DNA of 64,000 nucleotides, taken from the NCBI GenBank assembly GCA_047967505.1, contig CM106539.1. The stretch is one strand, 5' to 3'. Below, one piece after another: positions 22,186 to 34,149 of the stretch (its first letter is position 1; every line of letters begins with the position of its first letter). Under the pieces are notes generated by a model. That model was not told the origin of the DNA. It ran no database searches and worked only from the letters and a program-made list of their open reading frames with translations. The stretch comes from Dipteris shenzhenensis (lineage: Eukaryota > Polypodiophyta > Polypodiopsida > Gleicheniales). The translations under genes and the position numbers were made by a program.

Positions 22186-22534
22186 TGTTGAGAGTTGTGG
22201 TGCCATGAGCACTTGTAGAGCAAAGGTATGAGCAAAGGGTAAGCTGCCACATGGCATGGAGGAGATATCCCACATGTGAGCAAGCAAAATGGATGTAAGT
22301 ACCCTCACCTATAAAAGGGAGGTTCATTTGAAGGAATATCAATCAAGCACTTTGCACTATCTCAAGATTCTCTTTATGAGTCCAAGTTAATCTATCTTGG
22401 AACCTAATTGACTTGAGATACATGTCATGAGCACTCTCTTCATTATGCTTGCACTTAGGTTGCATCCTCCGTAGATTAGTGTTGTATTAGGATGTTGTCT
22501 TAGAGACTAGGAGAGTAGGATCCTCACTTTGTCA
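22186..22534 (+). repeat. TR-GAG 3' LTR
   Basis: Same length (349 bp) as the 5' LTR, with no difference seen on reading. Followed by the right GTCTA target duplication at 22535-22539. Confidence 0.95.
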
Positions 22535-22539
22535 GTCTA

Positions 22540-24051
22540 CTCCCCCAAAGGAGCAAATCACCTCATCAAGCCTATAAGCCTGCCTGTTACTCTGTGTAAG
22601 ATGGCATGAGATTTGTTGTGCCTCAATCATTGTTAAATGCCACAAATCTTGCTCGCATATGAGGTGTGCATGAGTTCTAGGGTTTTTTGCTAGAGATTTG
22701 CGTGGATCAAGTGGTGAATGTGAATGATCTAGCAATAGCATCTTGAACCGCTGATACAAGAGTATTTGTGGCATGCATGAGGTCTACATCATCTCAAGGG
22801 AATTGTTAGCTTACGAGATAGGTGACTCATGTAAATTGTATCAAGGGCATGGTCACAGTGTATCTAGGCTTGGGTGGGAGCAAGTTGTATTTAGTTTAGC
22901 AGTGGAGTGATGAATGCCAGTGAGGGATAAAAACGACTGGAGTGGAGGTACAAAATAGATTGTGGATGTTGTATGAAACTATAATGGCATCCTTGGGTTT
23001 GACCTAGGGGGGTTCTCAGAGACCTACACTGATAGACTTTTACATAAATACACACAAGAGTCCTAAGAGAGGACTTCCCATCATGGCATGATACAAATGG
23101 GAATCAGACCACATGAAGGAGATGAGGAAGATAGTGGGCTACAAGACTCTGGATACAAAAGGAGGATGAGAGATTTGCTTTGTCACATTTTCCCATCAGA
23201 AGGCAATTTTAAATTTAAGTTGTATTGCTAGAGGGAGTTGTACGTATTGCTGGTCCATTACTGATTGTTCTTTTCATAGTGGTGACCTACCAAGAATCCC
23301 TCTTTGTTCTGTTGCTCTGTTGTTGGTTTGTTCTAGGATTCTCTGGTATCTTGAGCGCGGTGTTTGTAGTTGTATCATGAACTACTAGAAATGTCTTTAT
23401 TATACGATGAAGCAAGCTCCTGTTTGTCATTAGTGCTCCTTCTACAACATTTATAGCCAAAGTCTTCCAATAACATCATTCTAAAGGTGTGGCTAAAGGT
23501 TTCTTGTGATAGCTATAGGTCTTCCAAAGGAGCTGGTGTTTTGATAGCCATTGCCATTTTTGGCCCTACAAGGATGACGGATACTAAGGGATGTCTTCAT
23601 TAGTGAGTTGCTGATTAGATCCATAGTTTAGAGGCTATCTCATTGGGCAATTTGACCATGCAAATTTTGATTAGTATGAGGTTTAAGTGTGGGTTAGTAG
23701 TAGTTTAAGGGCTTCTAATGTGTTTAGGGTTTAAGGTTTTGGTTTTCTTATGGAGGTCCTAAATGTTCTTGTCTTTTGTTTGTCCTCTTGTGGAGATCTT
23801 AAATGCTTTTTTCTTTTGTTAGTTATTTCTCTTTAAGATGGAGGCTCTTTTTCTCTCTTGTATTTATATTACTCTTACTAAAATAGGCATGTCCCCACTT
23901 TTATTTAATGGTCCATCCACCACACACACACACACACACACGCACGCATGCACGCACGCAAGCACGCATGCACGCACACACACACACACACCTCTTTCAC
24001 CTCTTTTCTCTTCTCTCTTTGACACATCTACCCTTCCCCATATTCCCTCAT
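22540..24051 (+). other. gene-less stretch between two LTR elements
   Basis: No coding or transposon motif recognised. It ends in a CA/CACG microsatellite and the CTTCA target duplication of the next element. Confidence 0.4.
23921..23993 (+). repeat. compound CA / CACGCA microsatellite
   Basis: CA repeats flank an irregular GCACGCATGCACGCACGCAAG segment, making a long alternating purine-pyrimidine tract. Confidence 0.95.
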
Positions 24052-24056
24052 CTTCA

Positions 24057-24770
24057 TGTTAGATATCAATGCTCCACTCTCATGTAACTACACGGGAACC
24101 AGCTAACTCTACTTGTAAGCCCCCCATATGAGGAGAAGGCATTTGAGTAGCTCGGTTATCCGATAGGTCCTGGTTTGGATACCAGATGGGGGCCATGTGT
24201 GGCCTGATGGCTAGACGGCTTCAGATAGAGTTGGCACACCACCAACTAGGCTACATGTAAGTGCGAGAAGGCATCCCTTGACTGACCACACTGAGGGTAG
24301 CAGCCCACTCTTGGGTTGCGGGGCCCGTTTGGAGCCTCAGATGATCCCAGATGGCTGTGGGCCGAACGAAAACCGTACGTTAGTTGCTTTGTTTTGCGCA
24401 CCGATTCTATCATATGGTCGGTGGCCTATTTTGAGACCGATCCCCAGTCGACCGTTTTGGGCGGATTGGGTCGGCCACCCAATTGAGCCTAACCGGCTAC
24501 GACTAGTGGCTATACAAGAGCAAGCCCGTGAAGCCCATTTCATCACTGGATACAGCAACCCCGATTCCTTAGCATCCAGCCTCTGTCTTCTACTATTTCT
24601 GGCATGCCATCGAAGCTTCTTTCACAAGAGCGCATGGTTGGGAGGCAGCGCCATCTATTGTATCAGTTCTATAGTAATCAAAATTTTGATTCTCCATACT
24701 ATCTTGTTTTCTCTCTTGCGTACGAGATCCTGTTATCTGTTGAGCACAGATGTTGTATTATTTTCTTACA
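24057..24770 (+). repeat. copia A1 5' LTR
   Basis: TGTTAGATATCAATGC to TATTTTCTTACA, 714 bp. The mutated primer-binding site TGGTATCAAATC follows at 24771. Confidence 0.92.
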
Positions 24771-24840
24771 TGGTATCAAATCCTGGACTCTAGCAAGAAG
24801 ATTTAGTAGTGTGTTTCTGTTTGCGAGCAGATTGTGAGAG

Positions 24841-25660
24841 ATGGCCCAGCCCACAAGACTGCGAATCCCACCGTTCGGTGAAAGCGAAAAGTTGGATGGC
24901 TCTAACTATCCTATCTGGAAGTTCAAGATGAAGACCATCCTAAGTGCATATGAGCTTTGGGACACTGCTACTGGGGTGGACATGAGGCCGGTTCTTAGAC
25001 CGATCCAGCCAATGCAGGACAACAGATAGTACCAAGTGTAAATGAGATTCTTGCGTGGACAAGAAGAAATGCAGATGCGCTGTGTTCTATTGTCTGCAGT
25101 GTTAGTGATTCCATCATGGCGTTAATTCAACATGTCACCACAGCGGAGGAGCGGTCTTAAAAAATCAGTACGAGACCACGAATCAGATGCGGATTTAGAA
25201 TCTGGAGACTCAACTCGCGAATGAGAAGTTGTCTAAGTCTGAAGCGGCAGAGAAGTTCATCACCAGGGTGAAGAATCTGCGTGATCAGATGACTGCGATT
25301 GGCATCACCATCACTAGCGAGAATCTAGCACGAAGGTGCATACGGATTCTCCCACCAAAGTACAACGGTCTTGTTACGGCTGAATACGTAGAACAGAAAT
25401 CCACCCCTCAACTTTGAGGATTTTAGTGCGATGCTTTTAGAGGAGGAGATGCATCAAAAGATAAGGACTGGAGAAGATTCGGCTTTCTAGACCGGATCAA
25501 AGAAAGGTAAGGGTAAGGACTCTGGTAACCCATCTTCTTCTGATGATAAAAAGAGAAAGAAGAAGATCAAGTGCTTCTATTGCAACAAGGCAGGGCACAA
25601 GCAGAATGAGTGCCGAAAGAAGATTGTAGATGAGAAGAACGGAGTAAAGAAAGAGTCCAG
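24841..25660 (+). pseudogene. copia A1 gag and zinc knuckle, interrupted
   Basis: Starts MAQPTRLRIPPFGESEKLDG with the copia NYPIWKFKMK motif and stops at codon 63. Later frames give the gag helical domain (25229-25417) and the knuckle CFYCNKAGHKQNEC at about 25572-25613. At least two stops and frameshifts separate these pieces. Confidence 0.85.
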
Positions 25661-25667
25661 CAATAGC

Positions 25668-27464
25668 GTGCAAGCAGTACCAATAGAGTTGTTCGTCGCA
25701 ATTGAGGAGATTTGCACAGAGGCAGTTCATGTACCTGCGGATGAACCTTGGATCATTGATAGTGGTGCATCACGCCACATGACCATTCGAAAGGATTGGT
25801 ATACCTCTCTGCAGCCAGTAGGGAATGACATCATGGTAGTAGTTGGCAATGATGCAAAATGTCCGGCAAAAGGAAAAGGTACGATTGCTCTCAAGTCAGA
25901 TGGAGTTGTAAAACAATTGTCCGATGTTCTTTATGTGCCAGATATCAAGAGGAACTTGTTGTTCGTTTTTGCAATCACATATCGGGACCTCAAAGTTCAA
26001 TTTGATAAGAATGGTGCACAGATCCTAGATCTTCAAGGAAAGGTCATCGGTAAAGGTACATGGCGCAACAACATTTACGAACTCTCAACTTTTAGTGCTC
26101 GAGCGGATGTGAAGAACACTAAGCTATGGCATGAGATGTTTGGTCATCTAAACCTTAGTTCTTTGAAGGAGATGCATAAAAGTGGAATGATTGCAGACCT
26201 ACCAGAAATTTTAGATCTGTTCGATGTATGTGAAGCTTGCATGATGGGCAAGCAGCATCGGCAGCCCTTTTGTAAAGAGGCCAGCAGAGCAAAGGCTCCT
26301 CTAGAGCTCGTTCACACGGACCTCTGCGGAAAGATGGAGACGGAAGCTTTAGGTGGTTCCTTCTACTTCATGACACTGATCGATGACTATAGTAGAAGGA
26401 TATGGATATACTTCCTGAAGACGAAAGATGAGGCTTTCAGTAGGTTCAAGGAATGGCATGTAATGGTCGAGGAGAAAGAATCGGGGAGGAAGGTGAAGAA
26501 GCTGAGATCAGACAGATGTGGAGAGTTCACATCGACTAAATTTGAAAGTTACTTCAAAAGTCACGGAATCAAGAGGCAGAAACCTACCACATACATCACA
26601 GCAAAATGGAGTAGCAGAATGCAAGATGCGCGTCATCTGCGAAATGGGCCAGAGTATGATGAAAGGGAAAGATTTGCCAAAGATTTTCTGACTGAAGCGT
26701 GTAACACTGCAATTTACATCCTCAATCGTAGCTACACGAAGGCTGTGAACAGGATGACTCCATTGCAAGCCTTTTCTAGTAAGAAACCTTCAGCTGCACA
26801 TTTCAGAGTTTTTGGATGTGACTGTTTTGTGCATGTCCCTGATGCTACTAGGACCAAATGGGAACCGAAGAGCCGAAAGTGTATTTTCTTGGGCTACAGT
26901 GAAGAGGCGAAGGGTTACCATCTCTATAACCCTGTTACCAAGAAGGTAATTGTAAGTCGCGATGTGGTCTTCTCAGAACAGCCGCATCAATTGGAGGAGG
27001 ATGCTTCCTTCCTAGACAACCAGGACCAGGATATCCATCCAATACCACCACCAACAGCAGACCGAACTCCCCCAACGGTGCTTGGGAGGATTCAAGACAA
27101 AGAAGATGAAGAAGAGCCTGCAGAACCACAATGGCAACAGCCAGTCTCGAAGTGGGTAAAGCAGCTTTTGAACGGCAGAGAACCTCTAGCCATTGAGAAG
27201 GAACCATCCGAACACCACCGGTCCAAGAGATTAGAGGAGCAAAGAAGGGCGCAGGAACACTTGGTCAACTATGCTTTGATGATAGAAGTGATCCGTGCTG
27301 ATGAACCCAAGTATCTTGAAGAGGCACAGGGTGATGATAGGTGGATGGAGGCTATGCAGTCAGAGTATGGCTCCATAATGAAGAACAACACTTGGGACCT
27401 TGTGGATCGACCACCAAAGCGCAAAGGTAATCAGAACCAAGTGGGTGTACAAGATCAAGTATAA
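25668..27464 (+). pseudogene. copia A1 protease-integrase open frame (598 codons), degraded core
   Basis: Protease motif WIIDSGASRHMT lies near residues 29-40. The GAG-pre-integrase block LWHEMFGHLNLSSL and the zinc-binding CEACMMGKQH follow, then the integrase strand LVHTDLCGKM and TLIDDYSRRIWIYFLK. The catalytic segment reads LRSDRCGEF where the family normally has LRSDNGGEF. The usual NGVAERMNR segment is replaced by frame-shifted sequence, so integration activity is unlikely. The frame runs into the RT domain start (DDRWMEAMQSEYGSIMKNNT), then shifts. Confidence 0.88.
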
Positions 27465-28826
27465 GTTCGATGGCACATTGGATAAGTACAAGGCTCAGCT
27501 TGTGGCAAAAGGATTTGCACAAGTACATGGTTTTGATTATCAAGATACTTTTGCTCCCACAGCTTGACTGACCACAATTCGTAGTGTTTTGGCTTTAGCT
27601 ACCCAGGGAAGTTGGTCCGTGTTTCAGATGGATGTGAAATCCACCTTTCTAAATGGAGATCTCAAGGAGGAGGTATATGTGGAACAACCACTAGGTTTTG
27701 AGATCCTCGGTTCAGAAGGTAAAGCCTGCAAGTTGAAGAAGGCAGTTTACGGGCTGAAACAGGCCCCATGAGCATGGTACCAACGAATTGATGCCTACTT
27801 TCTGCAAAATGGGTTCAGGAGGAGCCCATCTGATGCAAATTTGTATATCTTTAGAGAAGGAGGTAGGTGTATGATCGTGGTCCTTTATGTGGACGACCTT
27901 GCCATAACAGGGAACCATGAAGAGAAGATCTCATAGACGAAGCATTTGCTAGGAAGAGAGTTTGAAATGACAGACCTCGGACTGATGCATTTTTGTTTGG
28001 GAATTAAAGTTTGGCAGGAGCTGAAATAGATCTTCATTTCATAGCTGAAGTATGCTGGAGAGATACTGAAGGCATTTGGCATGGTTGAGTGCAAGACAGT
28101 TGGTACCCCTATGGAGGTTGACGCGAAGCTCTCAAACGAGGATTCATCACCATTGGTGGACAAAGCGAAGTATAGAATGCTTGTGGGCAACTTGATCTAC
28201 CTGTGTAACACACGGCCTGACATCAGTTTTGTGACTGGTGTACTAAGTAGGCTTTCCAATAAGCCCCGAGAGAACCATTGGAGGGCGTGAATGCAGGTGC
28301 TGAAATACATCAAAGGCACACTTGATTATGGCATCACCTATAACAAGGGCAACATCTTGACCGGATTTTGTGACTCGGATTGGGCAGGAGATGTGGACAG
28401 CATGAGATCAGTGATAGGGTACTATTTCTCACTTGGATCTGGAGTTGTGTCATGGGTTAGGAAGAAGCAACCCACAATTGCTCTTTCTTCTACCGAGGCC
28501 GATACAAATCTGCATGCTTTTCTTCTTGCGAGGCAGTGTGATTGAGGATGATTTTGGGAGACATGGGTGCAGTGCAGAACAAGCCTACGCAGTTATCATG
28601 TGACAATCAAAGTTGCATGGCAATTGCAAAGAACCCGGTGTTCCACGCTCGCACAAAACACATTGAGATTCAATATCACTTTGTACGCGAGCTCATCATG
28701 GATGGAGAGGTTGACTTGGTGTATTGTCCGACTATAGAGAATGCTGTGGACATCTTCACAAAGGCTCTTGGAAGAGACTTGTTGGAGAGGCATCTTCATC
28801 GACTTGGCATTGGGCCGAAAAAGTAA
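27465..28826 (+). pseudogene. copia A1 reverse transcriptase and RNase H, several stops
   Basis: RT motifs are split over frames: [17 protein letters not shown] (27629-27680), AVYGLKQAP followed by a TGA at 27769, and the catalytic LYVDDLAITGN near 27884-27915. RNase H is represented by LCNTRPDISFVTGVLS, CDSDWAGDVDSM, ALSSTEAD and TKHIEIQYHFVRELI, ending LGIGPKK at 28826. Confidence 0.88.
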
Positions 28827-28855
28827 GTTCACTTGCAGGTGGACATTGAGGGGGG

Positions 28856-29572
28856 TATTAGATATCAATGCTCCACTCTCGTGAAACTACGCAGGAACCA
28901 ACTAACTCTACTTGTAAGCCCTCCATATGAGGAGAAGGCATTTGAGTAGTTCGGTTATCCGGTAGGTCCTGGTTTGGACACCAGATGGGGGCCATGTGTG
29001 GCTTGATGGCCAGACGGCTTCAGATAGAGTTGGCACACCACCAACTAGGCTACATGCAAGTGTGGGAAGGCATCCCTTGACTGACCGCACTGAGGGTAGA
29101 CGAAGCATTTCTCGGGGCAGCCCACTCTCGGGTTGCGGGGCCGATTTGGAGCTCAGATGATCTCGAATGGCTGTGGGCCATACGTTAGTTGCTCTGTTTT
29201 GTGCACCGGTTCTATCGTATGGTCAGTGGCCTATTTCGGGACCAACCCCCAGTCGACTGTTTTGGGCGGACTGGGTCGGCCACCCAATTGAGCCTAACTG
29301 ACTACGAGTGGTGGCTATATAAGAGCAAGCCCGTGAAGCCTATTTCATCACTGGCTACAGAAACCATGATTCCTTAGCATCCAGTCTTCGTCTTCTACTA
29401 TTTCTGGTATGCCATCGAAGCTTCTTTCACAGGAGTGCACGGTTGGGAGGCAGCGCCATCTATTGTATCAGTTCTACAGTAATCAAAATTTTGATTCTCC
29501 ATACTATCTTGTTTTCTCTCTTGCATACGAGATCCTGTTATCTGTTGAGCACAGATGTATTATTTTCTTACA
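28856..29572 (+). repeat. copia A1 3' LTR
   Basis: Aligns along its length with the 5' LTR with small indels. Ends ATTTTCTTACA, followed by the CTTCA target duplication. Confidence 0.92.
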
Positions 29573-29577
29573 CTTCA

Positions 29578-31190
29578 CTTACTTTTTCTCTTTTCCTTTC
29601 CTCCCAATTTACACCTATCATTTCCCTTCTACAAGTTCTCAAAAATATTTATCAAGCTACTTTACAATTAGACTTATAATGACACTCCAAAATGAAGGGC
29701 CTTATTGGGATCCCCACCTTGTTTTTACAACCACCTTCTATGTTTGGTAAGGTTTGTTAGTGGTGTTGATGCTGTAGCTTATTGATGGTTTTTTTTTCAA
29801 TACCCAAAACAAAAACACAATAAAACTGGAAGCAAGAAGATTTAAAACTACAAAATTTTGCCATCTTTCTATTCTGAAGATAAAACTTTGGTTGAGGGTC
29901 CTTTGTGTTGCTAAGGTTCAATGTCCTTATTATCTTCCAACACGTGGCACTCTATTATAACCTTGTTTATTACAAGGTTCTTAAGAAATTTGTATTAGCA
30001 AGGCGTTTTACGTATGGCAAGTATTCATTCATTCTTGATAACCAAGAGCATATTCTTTCCATATATTCATGGGAGGAAATTCGATCTAGAGAGTGCAGTT
30101 AATGGCAAACTCACACTTACATTTTGCCTCATAAACGTGTCCATCATTTTGGCAAGATCTCCACAAACAAAAAATTTATGGAATGTTTTGGAGAGGTCAC
30201 TTTCATAGTGATGTATCTCTAATTATGTTTGTGTCCTGATGCACCTGATATATCTCTTGTGAAGGAATAGACACTACCATATCACAATAAAGGACACCAG
30301 TATGAGCTTCCTATTTCCATAAATTCATATACCAATCCATGTATATGATGAGGTAGAGACATTGATGTTATAGGGTACGTTATACCCATAGAGTCATCTA
30401 CATTTATCAACAACTACTTTATGTAAGTAGTGTGTTGTGTCAAATTAACACCATGTCTTTTATTACATCCAAAACCTTGTAATAAGCTTGTTGATAAATG
30501 CTTCTCCCTTAGTTGATATCATGTCCTGATAGTGCAATACTCATCCATTTTGCATTGAGGGGGAGTATTAAGATTTGTACATCAAGATAGTTGGATTGTA
30601 ATAAATCTTCATCAAAACGGTTGGAGGATTTAGATATTGAATAGGATTTAGATGTGGATGATGGAGACTTGGTAGCCTATATAGGTGGTACCTATGTGGT
30701 TTGTGTGGATCACATTGTAGCCTTTGATTTACAAGGCTAATCCCATTTTGGTTTGGCTCTGATATCTTCTTGTGGTTCACCATTGTCTCTCTCCTTCTCG
30801 TGTGAGATTCTTTCTCCTTATTAGCACTTTCATCTATATTTCAAAAAGTTTGAGATATTATATCACCAATTGTGATTGTGTCTTACTTTAGCTCCTTTAA
30901 TTTATTTTTAATAGAACCTTCATTACTTCATATATCATACCATAAATAATGGTGTCTATGTCAAATGTACCATTTTAAGTATCATATCTATGTATTCTAG
31001 TTATGGGCATCGCATTGAGTTTCACACGATTTTTAGCAAGAGATAAAGGTTGTCTACCTTAGCCCTAGAGTATGGTAAAATTTGTACATGTATAAACTGC
31101 TGTATAATTACAATGTATGCATGTTCTTTATAGCATGAGACACACTCAACCTCACATCATCCAACTTTGTGTCTATTCTTTACAGCATGA
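29578..31190 (+). other. gene-less stretch, possible LTR remnant near 30557-30840
   Basis: Most of this stretch shows nothing recognisable. Near 30557 a polypurine tract (GAGGGGGAG) is followed by TATTAAGATTTGTAC and a TATA-like CTATATAGG about 110 bp later. That arrangement is typical of the interior-to-3' LTR junction of a plant LTR element. No matching partner LTR or pol motif was found. Confidence 0.35.
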
Positions 31191-31208
31191 AATACATTCA
31201 AGCTTTCA

Positions 31209-31959
31209 TCATCCAGCTTGGTGTCTATTCGGTTTGCCAATGAAAAATTGGGATGGCATTCTGCAAGTAGCCAAGTATCCATCGATTTGAGAGGCTAGCA
31301 GGTCTTGAAGTTTTGCAATTATGACACAACATTGGTGTGGTTTTTCAAAACACTTGTACGCTGAGTCATCAATTATCAAAGTATTACTATCATTAAACAC
31401 TGGCATGCATCGTCATGTAGTTTACAATCTTCTTGGCTAAACATATGCCCTTTTAATTTTATAGCTTGGTCTAGAAATGATGTGTGCACTAGCCTCCTAA
31501 CTTTGTCTTATTGTGCACAGCTCCAGATGTAAACACTGAAATGCTCCATGCATCATACTAAAAAGCTAGTTGCTTCTTTATGGACCCATACACACTCATG
31601 CCAGTTGAACAGCACCTCTGTCATCGAAGCTGTTGCCTAGGAATAAGGCCTACCCTTAAAACATAGAGCAAGACACCATTAAAGTCTAGTATGAGTGCTC
31701 TACGATCATTCTTCTCTGCAAGTGGCATACAATTTACATCAGGGATGCCAATTTCTAGGAAAGGTAGCACTCACATAGTTTCCTCTATGTCTTCCTCTAC
31801 TGGTAGTATTCTTTTCTCTTGTGGTATCTTACTTTTCTTTGGTTTTCTAGGAGACAACAACTTTTTGTTCACTGGTTGCCCAAGAGACAACAATGTCTTC
31901 AAATGTTCATGACACAACATGATTATTATGTGTACACATGGAAAGAAATGAAGAGGCAT
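31209..31959 (-). pseudogene. HAD-family FCP1-like (NLI-interacting factor) phosphatase pseudogene
   Basis: On the minus strand a basic segment (KPKKSKIPQEKRILPVEE) leads into DRRALILDFNGVLLYVL. This is the first HAD motif in the D-x-N-G form seen in plant relatives of TFIIF-interacting CTD phosphatases. About 130 codons later, in another frame, come the C-terminal signatures SNTLIIDDSAYKCFEKP, the HAD motif with paired Asp, and FIGKPNRHQAG. Between them a frame gives MEHFSVYIWSCAQ with stops, equivalent to the F-x-V-x-V-W-S-S motif. Stops and frame changes show it is not functional. No introns can be defined. Confidence 0.6.
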
Positions 31960-32114
31960 GTATGCTCACAAATACATCAAGCCAAACATTTGTGGCACCC
32001 ATGCAACATGCATTAGACCCCCTCTTGACCAATCAATGGCAATGCATACGAAGGGAGGTAGCCAGATAACTAATGTACAACCATATGGAGAAAAGTATCT
32101 TGCAAAGAAAGTTG

Positions 32115-32224
32115 CAATACTTAAGCACAAAAATAAAAGATCTTGAGACATGCATAAACAGTAAGTTCCAGTACTTAAGCAAAAAAATAAAAGATCTTGA
32201 GTCATGCATAAATAGGAAAGAGAG
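32115..32224 (+). repeat. 54-bp tandem duplication
   Basis: The sequence from TACTTAAGCA to GCATAAA at 32118 recurs at 32172 with few changes. The period is 54 bp, so minus-strand frames show an 18-residue repeat (SRSFIF...LKYWN). Confidence 0.8.
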
Positions 32225-32299
32225 ATACTTTATTATAAATCTGATTGACAAACATGGAGTTTTCATTGTCATCGTTCTTACAAAAGACACCTCCTAGAG

Positions 32300-33039
32300 G
32301 TGAGGATCTTACAAAAAGACACCTTCTAGAATCCAAGAAACCATGAACCTCATAATTTCTTGCATGCATGAGGTTTGGGGGATTTTGTCACAGGAGATTT
32401 GGGTTTCGAGGACTTTGATGCACCTAATGTGCCCTTGGATTTCTTTGCGGGAGACTCTCATCTCATCATACAGTCATGTACCTTCTTTGTCAATTTTTTT
32501 AGTAGGTGATCCAGAGAGAGTCATCTTGACATTCAACATCTACAATCTCAGAAGCAGTACACCTAGCAGTTGTAAGATCCGTGATGATGTTGTCAACCAT
32601 CACTGACATTTGTCTGCCACTTAAATTCATGGGGCTCTCAGTTGCAGGGCTCTTAGTTGGATTCTTCAAGTTCCGTTCCAATAGATGCATCCTGCACCTT
32701 TGTCTCTGCATCTTGCAACTTATTTGCAATTCCAAACTATAGCAAAGAAGCTGATGAGTCTTCCATGTCTTCACTACTGCACCCAGCCTATAAACTATAA
32801 TGAACTTTCTTCATGTGAAGCAAATTTGCAGCAGAGCAAACATCTTCATTGCCTACTTGCATGTGCATTTGATTGCCCGCAGGCATACTCTCCATCTTCC
32901 CTGATGAAAATATGTTCCGATCATATGTTTTTCTTGATGAGTTACACATTGATGGATCTACAAAAAATGATAATATAATGACCAATACCTGAAGTAAGAA
33001 AAAGCTCCAATATTGTTTGTTAGCAGTGTGTGATAAGTA
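32300..33039 (-). other. unrecognised coding-like minus-strand segment
   Basis: The minus frame at 32499-32774 (91 codons) and its continuation toward 32340 look protein-like in composition, with only scattered stops. I recognise no domain. It may be the 5' part of the phosphatase pseudogene locus or a decayed transposon gene. Confidence 0.25.
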
Positions 33040-33680
33040 GTGCATCATGCATACTAAATAGGATATCATGGGTGGTAAGTAGCATAGAGCATATGCTAGA
33101 CATATGTTACCTAATGTAGAAGAATTGCTATCTAGCACAGAACATATGCTAACACAAAATATATGCTACCTAGAATACAACATATGCTAACTAGCATACA
33201 ACATATACTAGCCAAGTTATAGCATATGTTAACTAGCATGTGCTAACTAGGATGTGCTAGCCTAGTAGCTATTGGCTAGCATACTATAGTGCTAGTTAGA
33301 ATACTAAGCTAGCATTTACTATAATGCTCATTATCATTTACTTAATAATGCCAATTATAATATTGCAATGCTAGTTAGCATAGCGGTAGTACTAGTTCAC
33401 ATGCTACAATGCTAGTTAGCATATTACAATGCTAGCTTCCAATCTATACTACCAGTTAGCTCACTATAGTGCTAGATCAACATACTAACAAGTGCTAGTT
33501 AGCATATAATGTTAGCAAAAATAAACTACATTGCTAGTTAGCAATGCATCTACACATAATGAGCTGGCTAGTTAGCATTAGGTATCATAGAAGAATTATA
33601 GCAATGAAGCTAGTTACCATACAATATTTTTAAGAGTTTTAGGTAAGTTAGCACAGTAAAGGTCACCTAGTAAGCATGCT
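33040..33680 (+). repeat. degenerate palindromic low-complexity array (GCTAGTTAGCAT type)
   Basis: Over about 640 bp the words TGCTAGTTAGCAT and its reverse complement ATGCTAACTAGCA recur many times with variation. The array is AT-rich, non-coding and self-complementary. Confidence 0.85.
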
Positions 33681-33856
33681 AGAAATAGCATGCTTCTCAT
33701 ATTCAAACCATGTAGTACAAAGATGGAGCACCCATATCAAAGCATATCATGTTGCTATTGTGGTGTTTACAATTACTCACCATTGTTTGGTGTTTTAAAA
33801 ACCCTTTGATTTCCATCCTTCAACTAGTTAGAGGTTATCATTTGCCTACAACTTGA

Positions 33857-33993
33857 AACCCTGCATGTAGTCCCTAGCGAGTAAGTAGTCGCAAAGCATA
33901 GAAAGTGATACATAGGCCTCCAAGCACTCCTTGCATGCAGTCCCTAGCAAGAAAGCAATCGCAAAGCATAGAAAGTGCTACATATACCTACAA
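33857..33993 (+). repeat. tandem duplication of about 70 bp
   Basis: GCATGTAGTCCCTAGCGAG... with the trailing GCAAAGCATAGAAAGTG recurs as GCATGCAGTCCCTAGCAAG... with the same trailer. Confidence 0.8.
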
Positions 33994-34149
33994 GGCAACA
34001 TGACCATGGAAACATGATGATCAACCTCAAGTGATAGGCCACAACCATCGCATCCACTGTGGTGCAACCCTTTTGCTACATCTGCCATGGATTCTTTCTA
34101 TACAAGGCCTCCTACAGATGCTGCAACTATGCCGATAGCCACATTATAT

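Larger units (their letters stand above)
19639..22534 (+). mobile_element. intact gag-only LTR retrotransposon (TR-GAG type), very young
   Basis: The element is 2896 bp. Its LTRs (19639-19987 and 22186-22534) are both 349 bp and I could find no difference between them. A primer-binding site touches the 5' LTR, and the polypurine tract AAGGGGAGG touches the 3' LTR. A perfect 5-bp GTCTA duplication flanks the whole. The interior encodes one intact gag and nothing resembling protease, integrase or RT. Known TR-GAG elements of plants share this plan and depend on proteins from autonomous relatives. The about 1.16-kb leader includes a GC-rich block (20235-20780) unlike its surroundings, possibly captured sequence. 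Confidence 0.93.
24057..29572 (+). mobile_element. full-length copia family A element (A1), mutated
   Basis: 5' LTR 24057-24770, 3' LTR 28856-29572, and a 5-bp target duplication CTTCA at 24052-24056 and 29573-29577. The interior runs gag, knuckle, protease, integrase, RT, RNase H, then a G-rich polypurine tract (GAGGGGGG at about 28848-28855). The 3' LTR starts TATTAG where the 5' LTR has TGTTAG. Several in-frame stops and frameshifts occur in gag, integrase and RT, so the copy is dead. A second family A copy is split between 38289-40612 (-) and 46937-50096 (+). Confidence 0.93.

Noticed and set aside
23838-24062. 74-codon plus-strand frame rich in Thr-His
   Set aside because: It is produced by translation of the CA/CACGCA microsatellite.
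33040-33680. CRISPR-like array
   Set aside because: The words are irregularly spaced, variable and palindromic, in plant nuclear DNA. There are no regular repeats and spacers.
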